Shown: positions 23,325 through 35,499, counted from the first letter of the stretch. The stretch: 64,000 bases of DNA from Emydura subglobosa (GCA_007922225.1 ML679969.1:14381999-14445998); one strand, 5' to 3'. Notes: generated from the letters alone by a model not told the origin. Numbers and translations are program-made.

Positions 23325-23550
23325 CTCGTGGAGGTTTGAGACTAGAAATCAGGAGACACGTGTTCTACTCCTGGCTAGGCCCCAGACGTCTTCCTTCGAT
23401 TGGGTAAGTACCTTCACCTCTCTGTTCCCCCATTTCCCTATCTGTAAAGTGGAAATAATAATAATTTCCTATTCCACAGGGGGCCTGAAAGTCTTAATTC
23501 ACTAACATTTATAAATAGATCCTCAGACAGAAGGTATTCCACTCTTTCAC
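23325..23550 (+). repeat. MIR-like tRNA-derived SINE
   Basis: Ordered motifs: AATCAGGAGACACGTGTTCT, ACTCCTGGCTAGGCC, TTGGGTAAGTACCTTCACCT, TTTCCCTATCTGTAAAGTGG, AAATAATAATAATTTCCTA. The 3' end is less clear. Confidence 0.65.
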
Positions 23551-24054
23551 AGTGCTGCTCTTTATCATTACGTTCCTACATTTCATCCCAGAGATGGCTG
23601 CTATTTCATGGATAAAATGATTTTTGTGTATAGACTATAAAAGTTATTTGCATCTTTCATAAAAGACAGTATACATGTTTCATATTGTATTACACTAGGA
23701 AATGGACAATGGCTACCATATAGAAATAACCCTGATAAAGGCAAGTGGTTTTATGTAAGACACTGGCGGGGGAGGGAGAATCACTGTTCTCTGGCTTGTT
23801 CCTTGGCAATGTTATTTATATTTAGGGGTGAATTTTAAAACCTAAGTCAATACTTAATGCGTCTCTATCTGATAGAAGCCAACCCAGCACTTCGGACTTC
23901 AGTAGGACAAAAGCTGGAAAGAAAGTGTGTTATTGCAACACCAGGAAAAACAAAGTAAATCTCCCAGTTTAACTCACAGTGCCAACAGCTGGTGAGCTGT
24001 GAGCTTTTCTATGCCACTGTATGTTAAGTATCACATTCCTTTATGAGAAAACTC

Positions 24055-24600
24055 AGAGATCCTAAAACAGGACAAAAATATTTAATTTGTTTTAAGACTG
24101 AGCTTGATAAATTTTTGGATGGGATGGTCTGATGAGACGGTCTACAATGGCATATGGCTCATCTGTGACAGCTAGTAGCAAATATCTCCAACGGTCAGAG
24201 ATGGGACACGAGATGGGGAGGCCTCTGCGTTACTACAGAGAATTCTTCCCAGGTGTCTGGCTGGTAGGTCTTGCCCACGCGCTCAGGGTATAACTGATCA
24301 TCAAATTCGGAAATGGGAACGAATTTTCCCCCAGATCAGATTGACAGAGACTTCGGGGGGGGGGGGGGGGGTCCCCTTCCTTTGCAGCATAGAGCATAGG
24401 TTACTTGCTGGTTTGAACTAGAGTAAATGGTGGATTCTTCATAACTTGAAGTCATTAAATTAAGATTTGAGAACTTCAGTGACTCAGCCAGAGGTTCTGG
24501 GTCTATTACAGGAGTGGATGGGTGAGGTTCTGTGTCCTGCAATGTCCAGAAGGCTAGAATGATCACGATGGTCCCTTGTGGCCTCAAACAAATCTGAGTG
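24055..24600 (+). repeat. CR1 LINE 3' UTR, about 0.55 kb
   Basis: A well-preserved sense copy. Motifs include AAGACTGAGCTTGATAAATT, GGATGGTCTGATGAGACGGT, CAAATATCTCCAACGGTCAG, GAATTCTTCCCAGGTGTCTG, TGGTAGGTCTTGCCCACGCG, CAGATTGACAGAGACTTCGG and ATGATCACGATGGTCCCTTG. A run of 17 G (24355-24371) replaces a shorter G/T block of the family. Confidence 0.8.
24355..24371 (+). repeat. Poly-G run (17 G)
   Basis: A homopolymer inside the CR1 3' UTR copy; it could be a slippage product or an assembly-sensitive site. Confidence 0.9.
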
Positions 24601-24734
24601 CAAATGGACTGCACATAATGGGCATTACACTAGCTAACTTTATTTATGTTTTGGTTTTGACTCTTCTCCCTTTGTTTTTAAGCTTTGTCTTCACTTTGTT
24701 CTTAATTTTTTATGATTACAGTCTTGAGCCAACA

Positions 24735-24842
24735 CCCACTGAAGTTGAAGGGAGTGTTTCCAACAACTCTAATGAGGGCAGATCGGGCTGAGCAAAATGG
24801 GAGCTGCAGGTGCTCAGCACCACTCAGGATCAGGCCCTTTTT
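24735..24842. repeat. Short MITE-like repeat
   Basis: Contains ACCCACTGAAGTTGAAGGGA, TGGGAGCTGCAGGTGCTCAG and CACTCAGGATCAGGCCC, a very common short repeat in turtle DNA. Related fragments occur near 2365-2445, 7008-7070, 29290-29345 and 58290-58410. Confidence 0.5.
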
Positions 24843-25259
24843 TTCCCTCCCTCTAATGCATTTGGTGAAGTCGATATTGCCCATAAAGTAAATGTTCTCG
24901 TATCATTCTGTAACAAAGCGGACCTTCACGCTTTCTGGGTTTGATCACCATCTGGGTTTGATTCCCTTTCTACTCCAAGAGTTTTATTTTTGAAATAACC
25001 ATTATAATAAAATGTTACCTTAAAAAAAAAAAACCCCAACAGCACAACGTGGCTGCAAATACACTGTCCTGGGATTTTTGCAGTACCTACCTCTCTTTCT
25101 TTTCAAAAGAGCTGAACATGTACCCAGATCTCCAGCAGCAAAAGACCAACATATGTCTGAAGAGGATTATAACAGGGGACATAGAAACTAGCATGTAACT
25201 CACTATGTCATAACTTAATGCAACAGGAATTTGAACTAGTGTTGCTGGGTTATAGTTGG

Positions 25260-25790
25260 GTTTTTGCGGGGGGAGAGGGGTTTACAATTCCATAATTTAT
25301 TAGACTTGACAGAATTTGATTTTTATTTTTTGTAAATTTGATGGTTAAAGTCAAAGTTTGTTTTTAACCCTTTCCCCCCAATTTTTAATGATTTTAATAA
25401 ATTTTCACAGTGGCGCTCCAGTGGCTTCCTGTGCAGCTGGTGACATCGTATCCCTGTAGGCATAAGGCATGGAAAAGGCAGCAGTCCTTGCAGGGCAAAG
25501 CACAGATCATTGGCCAGGACTACAAGGAGAAGGATGAGCCCCCAGCCATGGGGAAGGCCACCCCGGTGCTGAACAGCTCCTCTCAGGGACAGCCCTCCCA
25601 AACCCAATATGCCTAAGGACACAGGGCTGCAGAGAACTCCCTGCACAACTGCAGGGCTGGAATACCAGATCCCTGAGGGCACAAGATGAAGCGGAGGCTG
25701 CGCTCGCCAGCTGCTATCAATGAATTTTGTTGTTGTTGTTTTGTGTGTGTCAGGTGACATTGAAATTTACCAACAACTACCCATTTAAAT
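25260..25790. repeat. Repeat with AT-rich arms and GC-rich centre (unclassified)
   Basis: A GC-rich core (about 25405-25720) with open frames on both strands (68 codons on plus, 145 on minus from 25760 to 25323) is flanked by AT-rich arms that contain partly complementary TTTAAAT/AAATTT blocks. The composition contrast and arms suggest a non-autonomous DNA element. No protein domain is recognised in either frame, so I do not call a gene. Confidence 0.35.
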
Positions 25791-25994
25791 CAAACTCTAC
25801 CCAGCCTATTACCTGTTACTGTTTCAAGCATCTACCCCATGTCTTTTGCAGTGACATAGTAGAATAGGTTTCCTGGGAAGTCAAATGCAAAGTTAACTGA
25901 AAAAAGCATTTTCCATACACTGTACCACAACTTACACGTTCACAGGAGTTAAATATGAAAGAGATCATCCAGAACACTCCTGCCAGGCAGAAGT

Positions 25995-26075
25995 TAGCTT
26001 CTCAAAAGAGGATACCTTAGATATTAAACCAAAATTATGCTTGATCCTAGCCAAAAGGCTCAGAACAGAAATACA
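25995..26075 (-). pseudogene. U2 snRNA pseudogene, 5' fragment
   Basis: Read on the minus strand from about 26072: TCTGTTCTGAGCCTTTTGGC, TAGGATCAAG, then TTTGGTTTAATATCTAAGG and TATCCTCTTTTGAGAAG. These follow the order of the U2 5' end (CTTCTCGGCCTTTTGGCTAA, GATCAAGTG, CAGTTTAATATCTGATACG, TCCTCTATCCGAGGAC). A short deletion lies where the branch-site recognition region should be, and the Sm site and 3' half are missing. It is a dead retrocopy-type fragment. Confidence 0.6.
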
Positions 26076-27235
26076 ATTTAGCCCTCTCAACTGACAAAAC
26101 AATGAGCTTCCAAGAGCCAACGTATAAAGAAAAGTCAACCTATTAAGGAAATTAAGTTGTTAAATGAACATATTTGCTGTGGACCAAACCAATACATATA
26201 GAATAATCAAGCCTTCCTTCATGGAGATGTGGCACAAGATTTTTTTTTTCTTTTTGGAGGGTTGTATAGCCCAGAGTTATGCACCAAGCAGGGTTTTGAC
26301 ATATTTGCAGTCTAGAAACCAACAGCTGAGCATGGCTGCGAGAGCAGGCCCTGCTGAGTGCTGTTTAACTGCTCGTTGAATGATATGCTAAAGCTAAACC
26401 GAGTTGGCAGTGAGATATGTAGTTCAGTGTAGGGTAACTCACTCTGGAGACTTTAATAGGTCATTTGTGACTAATAAAAGCTCCCTTCTTAATAAGGTGA
26501 TTAGAATTTGACTGCTTTCTATGCATCCCTTGGGAATGCTCAAAGTACTCTTTCAACCAACCTCAGTCCCTGATCAGCTCCCCCTTCAACTAGACTTAAC
26601 ATTTTATTCCCCCTCTTTGGCCACAGTCAAGCCTGTGCCTCAGAACTTGGAACACAAGCAAAAGCCAGTGCCAGCATTTCTTGTACTGTTAATGAGACTG
26701 GCTTGTACCCATGAAAAGTCATAATGGACTGAGTCTCCCACTAAGTCTTTTTTCCTGTTCCTCCTCCGTTTCCCTCCTTGTCGCCATCCTCAATTCCTCT
26801 CCATCCTACAGTCTCATTCACTGCAATGGAAGGCATTAGCAGGGCTGTACAGACACAGTGTCTATTACTGAACCCCAAACATTCCATTCAGTTTAAGAGC
26901 TACCCATTGCCAAAGCCTGATGGGACCCAACTTTTCAGCATCCTGGAGCCAGACACACAGGCCTTGTATTGCACAGCAAGGACCTTAACTACACTATTCA
27001 ACCCATGGGGAATTTATGAGACATCTCAGATGTCATCTGAAATGAATAGTTTTAGCTCAAAAGTCAATCTTATCAGTTATTAAGGAAAGGAATCTGATAC
27101 CAGACCACAAGTGAAAAAGGCTGGCATGATTTCTGACTTTTTCCCCTCTCTAAACTGGACTGTGCGGATGAATGGCCCAAGACAAAGGTGGGTGAAAATG
27201 CAATAAGGAATGACATGGTAATGGAGCTGCAGCAA

Positions 27236-28265
27236 ATCAGGGTGGGTTGACTTAAGTCAAAGTGATTTAAATCACATATTTTAATCACAATTTAAATCAT
27301 CAAACAGGAAACCTTGATTTAAATCATCAATTTTCATCTAGTTTTGCAATCGTTCTTTTTAGTTAAGTCTCATTGGTTAGTGACCATTAAAAAAAAGTTC
27401 ATTTGCAAATAAATATAGCCCTTTCCACAAAATTCGGTACTTTTTCCTAACCATAAGAACACAATGTATCTATACATATTTTAAGTATTACATAGCTTAG
27501 CACACATTTATTCAGATTCTTAATTTTTACATATTTCATTATATTAGAAAATGGTGAATAATGAAATTATTAGATGATGATCATTTTTTACTTGTGATTT
27601 GTGTCAAGCTCTATTTGGATGGAAATTGGAATTCAATTAAAAATGCATAAAAACAACATTGTAAAACTGGTATATTAGTTAAATAAAACTTTTTTTAAGT
27701 GTGCTAGACAAGAAAAAAGTAAGTTATTGAGTCATTTTACATTTAAAATTAACTGATTTATTTTAAAAAGAAGTATTATCTGTATTTAGTGAATCGAGCA
27801 GATTGTTTCTGGCAACCATGTATTAGAACTAGCAGAACTCATTCTCTCACACCTAGTTTTTACTCATAGATTGGAAGAGGAAAACAAGATTGCCTTCCTC
27901 GGTTTTGGTTGGTTGGTTTCTTAACTTTGAACTAGTCATTGAACTGAACTAGTTGAATAAACTGAAATGAAAAAATATTCTCTCTGCACTTGCAGAAAAA
28001 GGCTAGTGGTGTCAAAAGTTGTTAAAGGGAATTCAGCACACTCTAGTTCCAGGTGCTTAGCCAGTGACTTGCACCAGTTCAGAGGTTTGACTTTTTTTAA
28101 ACTTCTGGAGCAAACATTTACTTTTTATTTTATCTAAATGAGTTTAATAGATTATAATAAGTTTGGGCTTAAACATAAATTATCATAATTTCAATTTTAA
28201 TTGTAACTAGATTTATTTTAAAAAAGAAAAATGGATTTTAGTAAAATAACCCAATTCAAATCATC
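27236..28265. repeat. AT-rich interspersed repeat, about 1 kb
   Basis: The left end GGGTGGGTTGACTTAAGTCA is followed by repeated GATTTAAATCA/TTTAAATCAT motifs, then AT-rich sequence to a right end with CAATTCAAATCATCCCTTG. This left end is a frequent repeat terminus in turtle DNA and suggests a non-autonomous DNA transposon; the superfamily is not determined. No coding capacity. Confidence 0.45.
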
Positions 28266-31200
28266 CCTTGTTTTCCACTGTGAGCAGAAGGGAGGAGAAA
28301 AAGCAGGTGATCCACAAGGGAACTGAGCACTACACATTTATAAGGTGAGATTTGACAACTCTTGGGAATGTTAAAAGTCCAGCAGACACAATTGCAAATG
28401 ACGCAGGGGGAGGGGAGCAGCCAGGAAATCAAATATTCCTCAAGAAATTTTCAAATCTCCGCAGAGCATTAATTCTTTAGAGCTCTTCCTTAAGTGCCAT
28501 TTTACAGGGTGTTTCTATGAAACTTTCCATCTGTCTCCTAGTTATTCATTCCCAGCAGAGCTGCTGAACTCTGTGGGTCATTAAGCAGGTCCCAGCCTGA
28601 TGGCACAGCATAGGCCATTCTCGTGCCTCTAAATACTTAGACAAGCAGCACTGCACATTTTGGAGGCTGAAATAAGTCCTCAAGTGTTTCAAGCCAGCTG
28701 CAGGCCTGCTAAACAAGGAAGAGGCATCGTGTGGTATTAGTTGCCTTGGACAAAGCACTCTCCTGCCAGGCATGCAATACAAGCCCTGGGGAAAGTACAC
28801 TCTTCAGAGTTGGGTTAATAACCAGGTAGGCACTGGGGCCTGGGTCTCCCTTAATATTATTTAGCATACCCTATCACACATCATACTACCTCATGACTGT
28901 GAAAGAGACACGCTACAGGCATGGCTGAGCTATAGGCACAAATATAAGAACACAGGGACTGCCAAGTTCCCCTAACAGAGCATCATGTGTTTCTCTTTTT
29001 AGACAGAAAGAGGGGTTAAGCTGGCAAAAGCAAGAAGAGAAGTAAGTGAAGAGATTTGTACGAGAGTATTCAAACATCTGGAGGAAAGAGAATATTGCAG
29101 TGAAGAAATGTTAACTCAAAGAGGAAGACAGAAAAAGATGTTCTTGCTGGCTTGATTCTGCCTAAATCTCCAATAGTTCTAATTATATTTTCTCCACTGA
29201 TGGCCTTGCCCATGTATCTGCATGGAGCAGAAACAATATCTTTTACATCTCTGAGGACAGATACTCAACTAGAATCATTTGGCATAGCTCCATTATTTCA
29301 ATAGAACTACACCAATTGACACCAGCTCAGAACCAGGCCCTGAGCCTTCAATGTTACAATTTCCACAGCAAATCTTGTAGAATTCCCCAGGTGCTAGGTA
29401 AACTTCTCTGTCAACGTAATTCCTCAATAATATAGTTTACTCAACTTATTTCCTCCTTCCATCCTCACCCCTCCCCTTCTGATTAAAGGATCCATAAAAG
29501 TCTCAATAAGAACCAAAGCACAAGCTCACACTACAGAGCTGGGGGACTGGGTGGAAAAGTAACTCCTCCCATGCAAGCCAAAAAGTTGGAGATGCTATAG
29601 GGCCCACCTCAGGGCAGAATATTTTGATATATGAAAGAACAACAAAACGTATACATCACACTATACTGCTGATTGAAGCAGAAAGCCAGATACAAACCAC
29701 TTGCCATTCCATACAGCACTGTTGAATGGTGGGGTAGATAGAACATTGAGGATAAACAGTAGATCTCTGCTATTTGATTTGTTAAATAACAGCTCTCTCC
29801 TATTGTGGTTCACAGTTGTGTGCCAACTTTAGCCACCAGATGTAAGCACTCTGTTGTTGCTGCACCAGGTTCTAACAAAGTTTGGCCATACAGTGCAGAC
29901 TGGACCAAACCATATTATAACTGGGTCCAAAAATCTAGTCTACAATCCTTGTCTAATTCAATCATGATTACAACACAGCTGGGACCTAGGCACTTACCAT
30001 ATCACTGAATAGCACTATAAAGCCTCACAAGATAGAAATATACCATGCCCGTGTTGAATGTGGAATGTAGAAGATGGAGCATCTATATTTTCACTTTGCT
30101 AGAGGTATAAAAACAGTTTTAAGCTCAAAGAAACTGAAGATAAAAAATAAAGGTTGAATGTAAGTTCCAGAAAGGCATTTGGAAATCCTGTGTATATTTC
30201 CATGTGAGCTCATGCCAGATGTGATCAGTGAAACCTTTGACTTTGGAAACTGGAACCTTTCTGCCACAAACTAAACAACTGCTCCACATCATCAGGTCAG
30301 CCTTTTTGCATTCTAGATTCTCCACTTTTGGAGTGCCAGAATCTAAACTGAAGTGGGTTTAGGCCAGCAATGACCCTCCCTAAAGCATTCCTTTTTTAAC
30401 AGCACTGTACAGGTCCTTGTCACCCACAAATCAAAGTTCATCCCTCACCTCAACTTCTGATAATTTGGCATCTCCCTCTTTTTTCTTTTTCTGAAGTAGC
30501 AACGGCCTCGTTTTCCTTTAGTTAGAGCTCAGCCTGAGTTCCTGCCACTATTGGCTCCACGTGCAGACACAGCCAGGACTAACTGAGCTGACCCTGGGAG
30601 CTGTTAAAAAGAAGATAAAATACACAAACTGCCTGTGATAGGGAATATTATCCTAAGATACTCTAAGTGCTCAGGGTTGGCCAAGCACAGAGGCAGCAGT
30701 GGAATTGCTGGAGTTATAAGGAGTAAGTCACTCAAAGACTGAAAGCAGAGACGTGTGAGTGAAAGTGCAGAGTTAACCAGGGCTGCAGGGCAGTAAGGTA
30801 GATCATGCTGAAGCTACAAGCCTCCGACCCACTAACGTATTATTTTAACTGGTTACCTGAACCACCTTTGCCCCAATTTTGAAATCTCAAGGCTTGTGAA
30901 CGGAAGCAAGGGAAAAATCATTGGCTTTGAAGTCTGCTTTTCAGCCGACACTGAAGGCACAAAGCAAACACTTCCAGCTTTGTTCCTCCCAGGAATCATA
31001 AGCAAAATCACCCAAACAAACAAAACTTAAAAGAGAGCAACAGGATCTATTGACTTCTGCATAATAAGAATGTAAATAGCATTTGTTCTTCTATCATGTC
31101 AGCAACAGGCACATGGTGAATATTGAAACAGCCCAATGCCTTTGTTCTCAGAAGACCTTGATTTACTTCATTCCTTAAGAGAGTCTGGCATCATCCATGC

Positions 31201-32049
31201 CCTCTGCTTATTATCTCCTGAATCAATTCTAGAAACACACGAGTGCAGATAGAAATTATTCCTGCACCTTTGACTTTTAGCAGGTAGAGCTGGGATGACA
31301 AGTTAAGAGGTTTCTCTAGGCAGCTCTTTCCCTTCCTCTTGCTCCCTTCCAGGATAGAATTATTCACTTCCTTTACAGGAAATTCATTACAGTGGTGACT
31401 TTGCGGAGTTCAGCTGAGGATATTATCTGTCTCCTGCCACTGGGCTATTAAGCACCCACAGAGTTACCTTTGACATAGTGGGGTTAGTCTCCTATATTAC
31501 TATCCTTTAAAACAGAAAAAAAATGGTCTTGCTAGACACGTCTTACTCTTTCACCTTCACTCAAGAAGCAAAGCGTAAGAAAAGGTGCCTGCAAGCCCTT
31601 CCAGAGAACAAAAAAAAGAGGACCAGCTTTAGGAGACATTTTCCAATGCCCCAGCTCAATTACAATCAAAATCATTTTTTAAATAGAGATGAGAACTGTT
31701 GGCTTTCATTCTTCTGATGCCAAGACAGCCAATCACCCCACACCCTCTGTTAGTTTGCCTGCCTGTCACCTCTAATGAAAGCTACATTTTTAAGACGTTG
31801 GTAGGAAATGCATCTCTCAATGCTAATTAAAAAACGAGCGGATTTTTTATTCAGTTACTGAGCATGAAATTAATAATATAATCATGAGGAATATATATGA
31901 TATTCTGTCACTAGTGACGTTTATTTCTATGTATGTGCATGGTTAGATCTGTGTGTGATCCAAGAGAATATTTTTCTTTTTTCAAGCTATCCAAATATAC
32001 CATTTTAATCAACCATATTCCATAATAAAAGCACAGCAAATACTAATAA

Positions 32050-32277
32050 TATTTTGCATATCCATAGAATGATTCTTCAAGAGATTTCAATACATTTTAC
32101 AAACATTAAAAGAACCTTGCAGCACATTTGTGAAGTAGTTACTTCTATATCCCTTTCACAGATGGTTAAACTGGGGCAAAGAGCGATTTGCCAAAGATCT
32201 CAAAGCACAGCAGTGGAAGAGCTGGGACTAGAATCCAGCAGTCTGGACTCCAAGTCCCTCACTCTAAACCACTAGAG
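32050..32277 (-). repeat. MIR-like tRNA-derived SINE
   Basis: The plus strand shows the antisense order: CAATACATTTTACAAACATT, CCCTTTCACAGATGGTTAAA, CTGGGGCAAAGAGCGATTTG, GCAGTGGAAGAGCTGGGACT, AGAATCCAGCAGTCTGGACT, CCTCACTCTAAACCACTAGA. The head end is cut by the hAT-like insertion at 32278. Confidence 0.75.
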
Positions 32278-32459
32278 CAGTGGTTCTTAACCTTTCCAAA
32301 CTACTGTACCCCTGAAGCCTGAGTCCCACCCCCATGGGGCTGAGGCATGTAACTTAGTTTCATGGCGCCTCTGTGGCCCCAGGCAATTGCCTTTCTTGCC
32401 ACCCCCAATACCAGCTCTGCACTTGTGACCCCTCTAAACCCCCAGGTTAAGAAACACTG
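32278..32459. mobile_element. Non-autonomous hAT-like element with 8-bp target duplication
   Basis: The termini CAGTGGTTCTTAACCT and AGGTTAAGAAACACTG are inverted repeats differing at one position. They are flanked by a perfect 8-bp direct repeat CACTAGAG (32270-32277 and 32460-32467), the hallmark of hAT transposition. The interior has TGTACCCCTGAAGCCTGAG and GACCCCTCTAAACCCCC. It has no transposase and is about 182 bp long. Confidence 0.85.
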
Positions 32460-32470
32460 CACTAGAGATA

Positions 32471-32767
32471 CAGGGAATGGAGGTGGTTCGTAACTCTGAA
32501 ATGTTCGTAACTCTGAACAAAACTTTATGGTTGTTCTTTCAAAAGTTTATAACTGAACATTGACTTAATACAGCTTTGAAACTTTACTATGCAGAAGAAA
32601 AATGCTGCTTTCCCTTTATTTTTTTAGTAGTTTATGTTTAACACAGTGCTGTACTGTATTTGCCTTTTTTTCTTTTTTTGAGTGTCTACTGCTGCTTGAT
32701 TGTGTCCTTCCAGGTCCAAACGAGGTGTGTGGTTGACTGGCCAGTTCATAACTCTGAGGTTCTACTG
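32471..32767. mobile_element. Non-autonomous mariner/Tigger-like MITE
   Basis: A 297-bp element bounded by TA on both sides (32469-32470 and 32768-32769). The left part has GGTTCGTAACTCTGAAATG and TTCGTAACTCTGAACAAAA, and the right end is GTTCATAACTCTGAGGTTCT then ACTG. The repeated GTAACTCTGA motif and TA flanks suit a Tigger/pogo-type MITE. It begins 11 bp after the hAT-like element. Confidence 0.65.
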
Positions 32768-33806
32768 TATCACCATCCCAGCTTATTCATACCGAACAGT
32801 TAACTTCCTGTTCTGGGAACATGACACTAACACCTTCTGTCTAGGTCCTGACAGTACTAAATCTCCGCAGTTTAAGAAGCCCCGATATCTTTATAAGGGG
32901 AGATCTGCCTAAAAGAAAGAGGCATAGAAAGCCCCAAGTTCTGCCAGCTGAATTCCAAGCATGAAAAATACTAAAATAACACCAAAAAAACCCATTTGAA
33001 ACATTTGATCCTTTTCAAGATATAAAGGGAAGTGTCTACCAGACTACGTAAATTCATGAATGAACTTCTCTCTCATTCTCATTTATAATTGCCAGGAGGG
33101 GCAAACAAACAGGAAGCACACACAGTTGAAAGTCCATAAATTTCCAGCCAAATCTCACAGGGCTCCTGAAACACAGTAGTGAAGCACATTTTTTGTATGA
33201 ACAGTTCAAGGGGCTTCATTTGCTCAAAAGCTTCATTTCCGAGGCCTCCTCCTATGATGAAGCTGTTAGAAGCAGCTCCAGAGAATGCTGAGCAAGAGGA
33301 ATTAGTGGGCAAATTAGCTAACTATCACTGGCATGTTCACTTACATAGTCAGCAATTAATGTTATGTGTAATGATAACTCCACTCAGAGCTTGGATTACA
33401 GCTTTCCACAGTTTCTGCCGGCGGGACAGTTTAAATCACCAGTTTGGGATTTGTTTTAAAATGTTCATAAGCTTTTGGCAACTGGATAATTGAGCAATGT
33501 GACGCTGAAAATCTGTGTGTGTTAGAATGAGAAAAGTTCTATATAAAACAAAGTGCCTCACGTCATTTCATAGGAGTCCAGAGAGAAACTCACTCTCTCT
33601 CCTTCCTTCCCGCCGCCCCTCCCCTTTCCCCACCACCCTTTCCCATCCCCGCCCTCCCCCAACACACATTAAAGGAAATGATTCCTCTAAGACAAGGTTT
33701 TATATAATCTGCCACAGTGTACAGGACATTATAAGCACGCAAAGACAATTGGAATGAGGCTAGCAATGAAGAGAGGAGAACCTCATCGGTGTGCAGTGGT
33801 ACTTAC

Positions 33807-33916
33807 AGTAAAGACAGCCAGCATCCCCTCCAAGCCGGGACCATCCCGGGCAGCACTTGTACACAGTCTGGTATTCCATGCTGTACATCTGCCTGTAGTC
33901 TGTGTAATATGCTGTT
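33807..33916 (-). CDS. MEGF6: MEGF6 coding exon 3 (second half of EMI domain)
   Basis: This internal exon is 110 bp, with acceptor TTTTAG and donor GTAAGT on the minus strand. It encodes TAYYTDYRQMYSMEYQ, then TVYKCCPGWSRLGGDAGCLY, residues about 75-110. The CCPGW motif (cysteines 95 and 96) and Cys108 complete the EMI domain begun in exon 2. The human counterpart, from memory, reads TVYYMGYRQVYTTEARTVL followed by RCCRGW, so this is a clear ortholog. The exon joins exon 2 through AG|A (Arg) and exon 4 through T|CT (Ser). It is separated from exon 2 by 12.3 kb and from exon 4 by 28.2 kb, and no further exon is needed between them because the phases close. Confidence 0.95.
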
Positions 33917-34529
33917 CTAAAACACAAAACAAAACCACCATTAACCTTTGGAGGAGGAAGATTTAGTATGAAAGTGGAGCACACGGAAGATTCGACTTCT
34001 AGCACCTAGACAAATTCAATTTCGAGTACTTTGAATATGTTTTCACGTATTCTAATAAAGATCATGGCTCTTAACATAATGCTTTTCAACTCACTTTAAA
34101 CAGGGAAGTGAGAGCCCAGGGGGATTGGGCTCCAGAACAATCCTAGCACTTTTCTTCTTTTCCAAGTTTTGTATTTCATTAGCTTTCTTGGAGTTCTGTG
34201 CGATTGCTTTCCCCCAAGTTAAACCGCTGTTTGTCAAAGGAAAGTCAATTTATAAAAACAACAGGCATTTCAATCTAACACTGGTGAGCGAGTCACACCG
34301 AAGGTGCGAGCTCAAAAACAATTTGGCTTATGATAAAGGAATAAAAAAATAAAATAAAATCCTGCTAGCACCCTACTGGGAAATGTCAAGCTATTCCAAA
34401 CACAGAAGGCTCCTAATACAGTTGTGTATTAAATAACAGCTACTCACAGACAGAGCTGTGTGGAAGTTTCCAGTTTCCTCAATTCTCTGACTCTCCTTAG
34501 AAACTACGAGATATTTAACACTCAACCCT

Positions 34530-34645
34530 ACATCACTGGCACACAGGACTGGAAAAGACCTCCTGGGTCATCTAGTCTAGTCCCCTGCTATCGCAGTCAA
34601 TCTGATCATATAATCCCATTCATAAATGTATCAAGCTCTTCTGGG
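34530..34645 (-). repeat. CR1 LINE fragment
   Basis: The plus strand reads antisense CR1: GGACTGGAAAAGACCTCCTG, GGTCATCTAGTCTAGTCCCC, TGCTATCGCAGTC, ATAATCCCATTCATAAATG. Confidence 0.75.
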
Positions 34646-35319
34646 GGCTCCTGTCACTCCTTAACCCCTTCCATAACAGTTCTATTTAAATAAAATGAAA
34701 CTGGCTTCATGACTGACAGCTATGGCCACCAAGCAGGTGCCAGGAGCATGGGGTGCCACATGCAACCCCGCTTTTCACATGTCCCCAGTACTGGGCTTTG
34801 CATAAGAAAACCCACCATCCAGTCCAGGTTCTTCAAAAGGATCCCTGAGGACTACAAACCTCCACAGCAATCTTGGGCCATGTTTCTAGTAGTGAAGCTG
34901 CTCCTCTCTGAGGGAGAGGTTTATGGTCTTACATTCAAATTAGGAGGTTTTGCACCTAAAGTAAGCCATTTGTGTTGAGTTTCAGCGTCTGGTCGAACTG
35001 AAATCAAAACACACAAGGGTGTGCTCTCGAAGGACAACACAAAGGCAAAGAGAACCATCTTCACAGATCTAGTCCTGGGTCACATGTTCTGGGGACGAAT
35101 GGAACATTTAATCCTCCGCGTGACAAACCTGGGACATTTTCATGCACAAGATGTTTCTCAGGGACAAAATATAAGGCCAAATGCAGCTCACATTTTCTCT
35201 GGCCCTCCTGAAGGGTGAGCACCATTCATTGCCCCACCGGACCCCAGACTTCTGGGAGCCTTCTTCCTTAGCATCTATTTGTATCAAACTTCCTCGCATT
35301 CTGCACCACCTTGACCCAC

Positions 35320-35495
35320 TCAACTTTGAAAGATAAGCCCCCAGTGACTAGACCCACCCAGCCCCAACACCATCTGTTAAAATCCTTCCCAGTTCCCAAA
35401 CAACCACCGCCCCAATACCCCACCCAACCAAATCCTGAAAAACCCCACCCAGCTGCCATCCCACATCTGTTACACAGGGTAAACACCACCACCAC
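35320..35495 (+). repeat. C/A-rich low-complexity stretch
   Basis: Runs of CCCACC, CCAACACC and ACCACCACCACC dominate. Open frames on both strands here are products of base composition. Confidence 0.6.
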
Positions 35496-35499
35496 CTAA

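Larger units (their letters stand above)
5578..33806 (-). other. MEGF6: MEGF6 intron 3 (28.2 kb)
   Basis: Lies between exon 4 acceptor and exon 3 donor. The exon phases on either side (T|CT) close without another exon. It holds most of the mobile elements of the window, listed separately. Sections in which I see nothing beyond unclassified AT-rich intron DNA are roughly 7000-7780, 8350-11340, 11575-15350, 20680-23320, 26080-27230 and 28270-32040. Confidence 0.85.
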
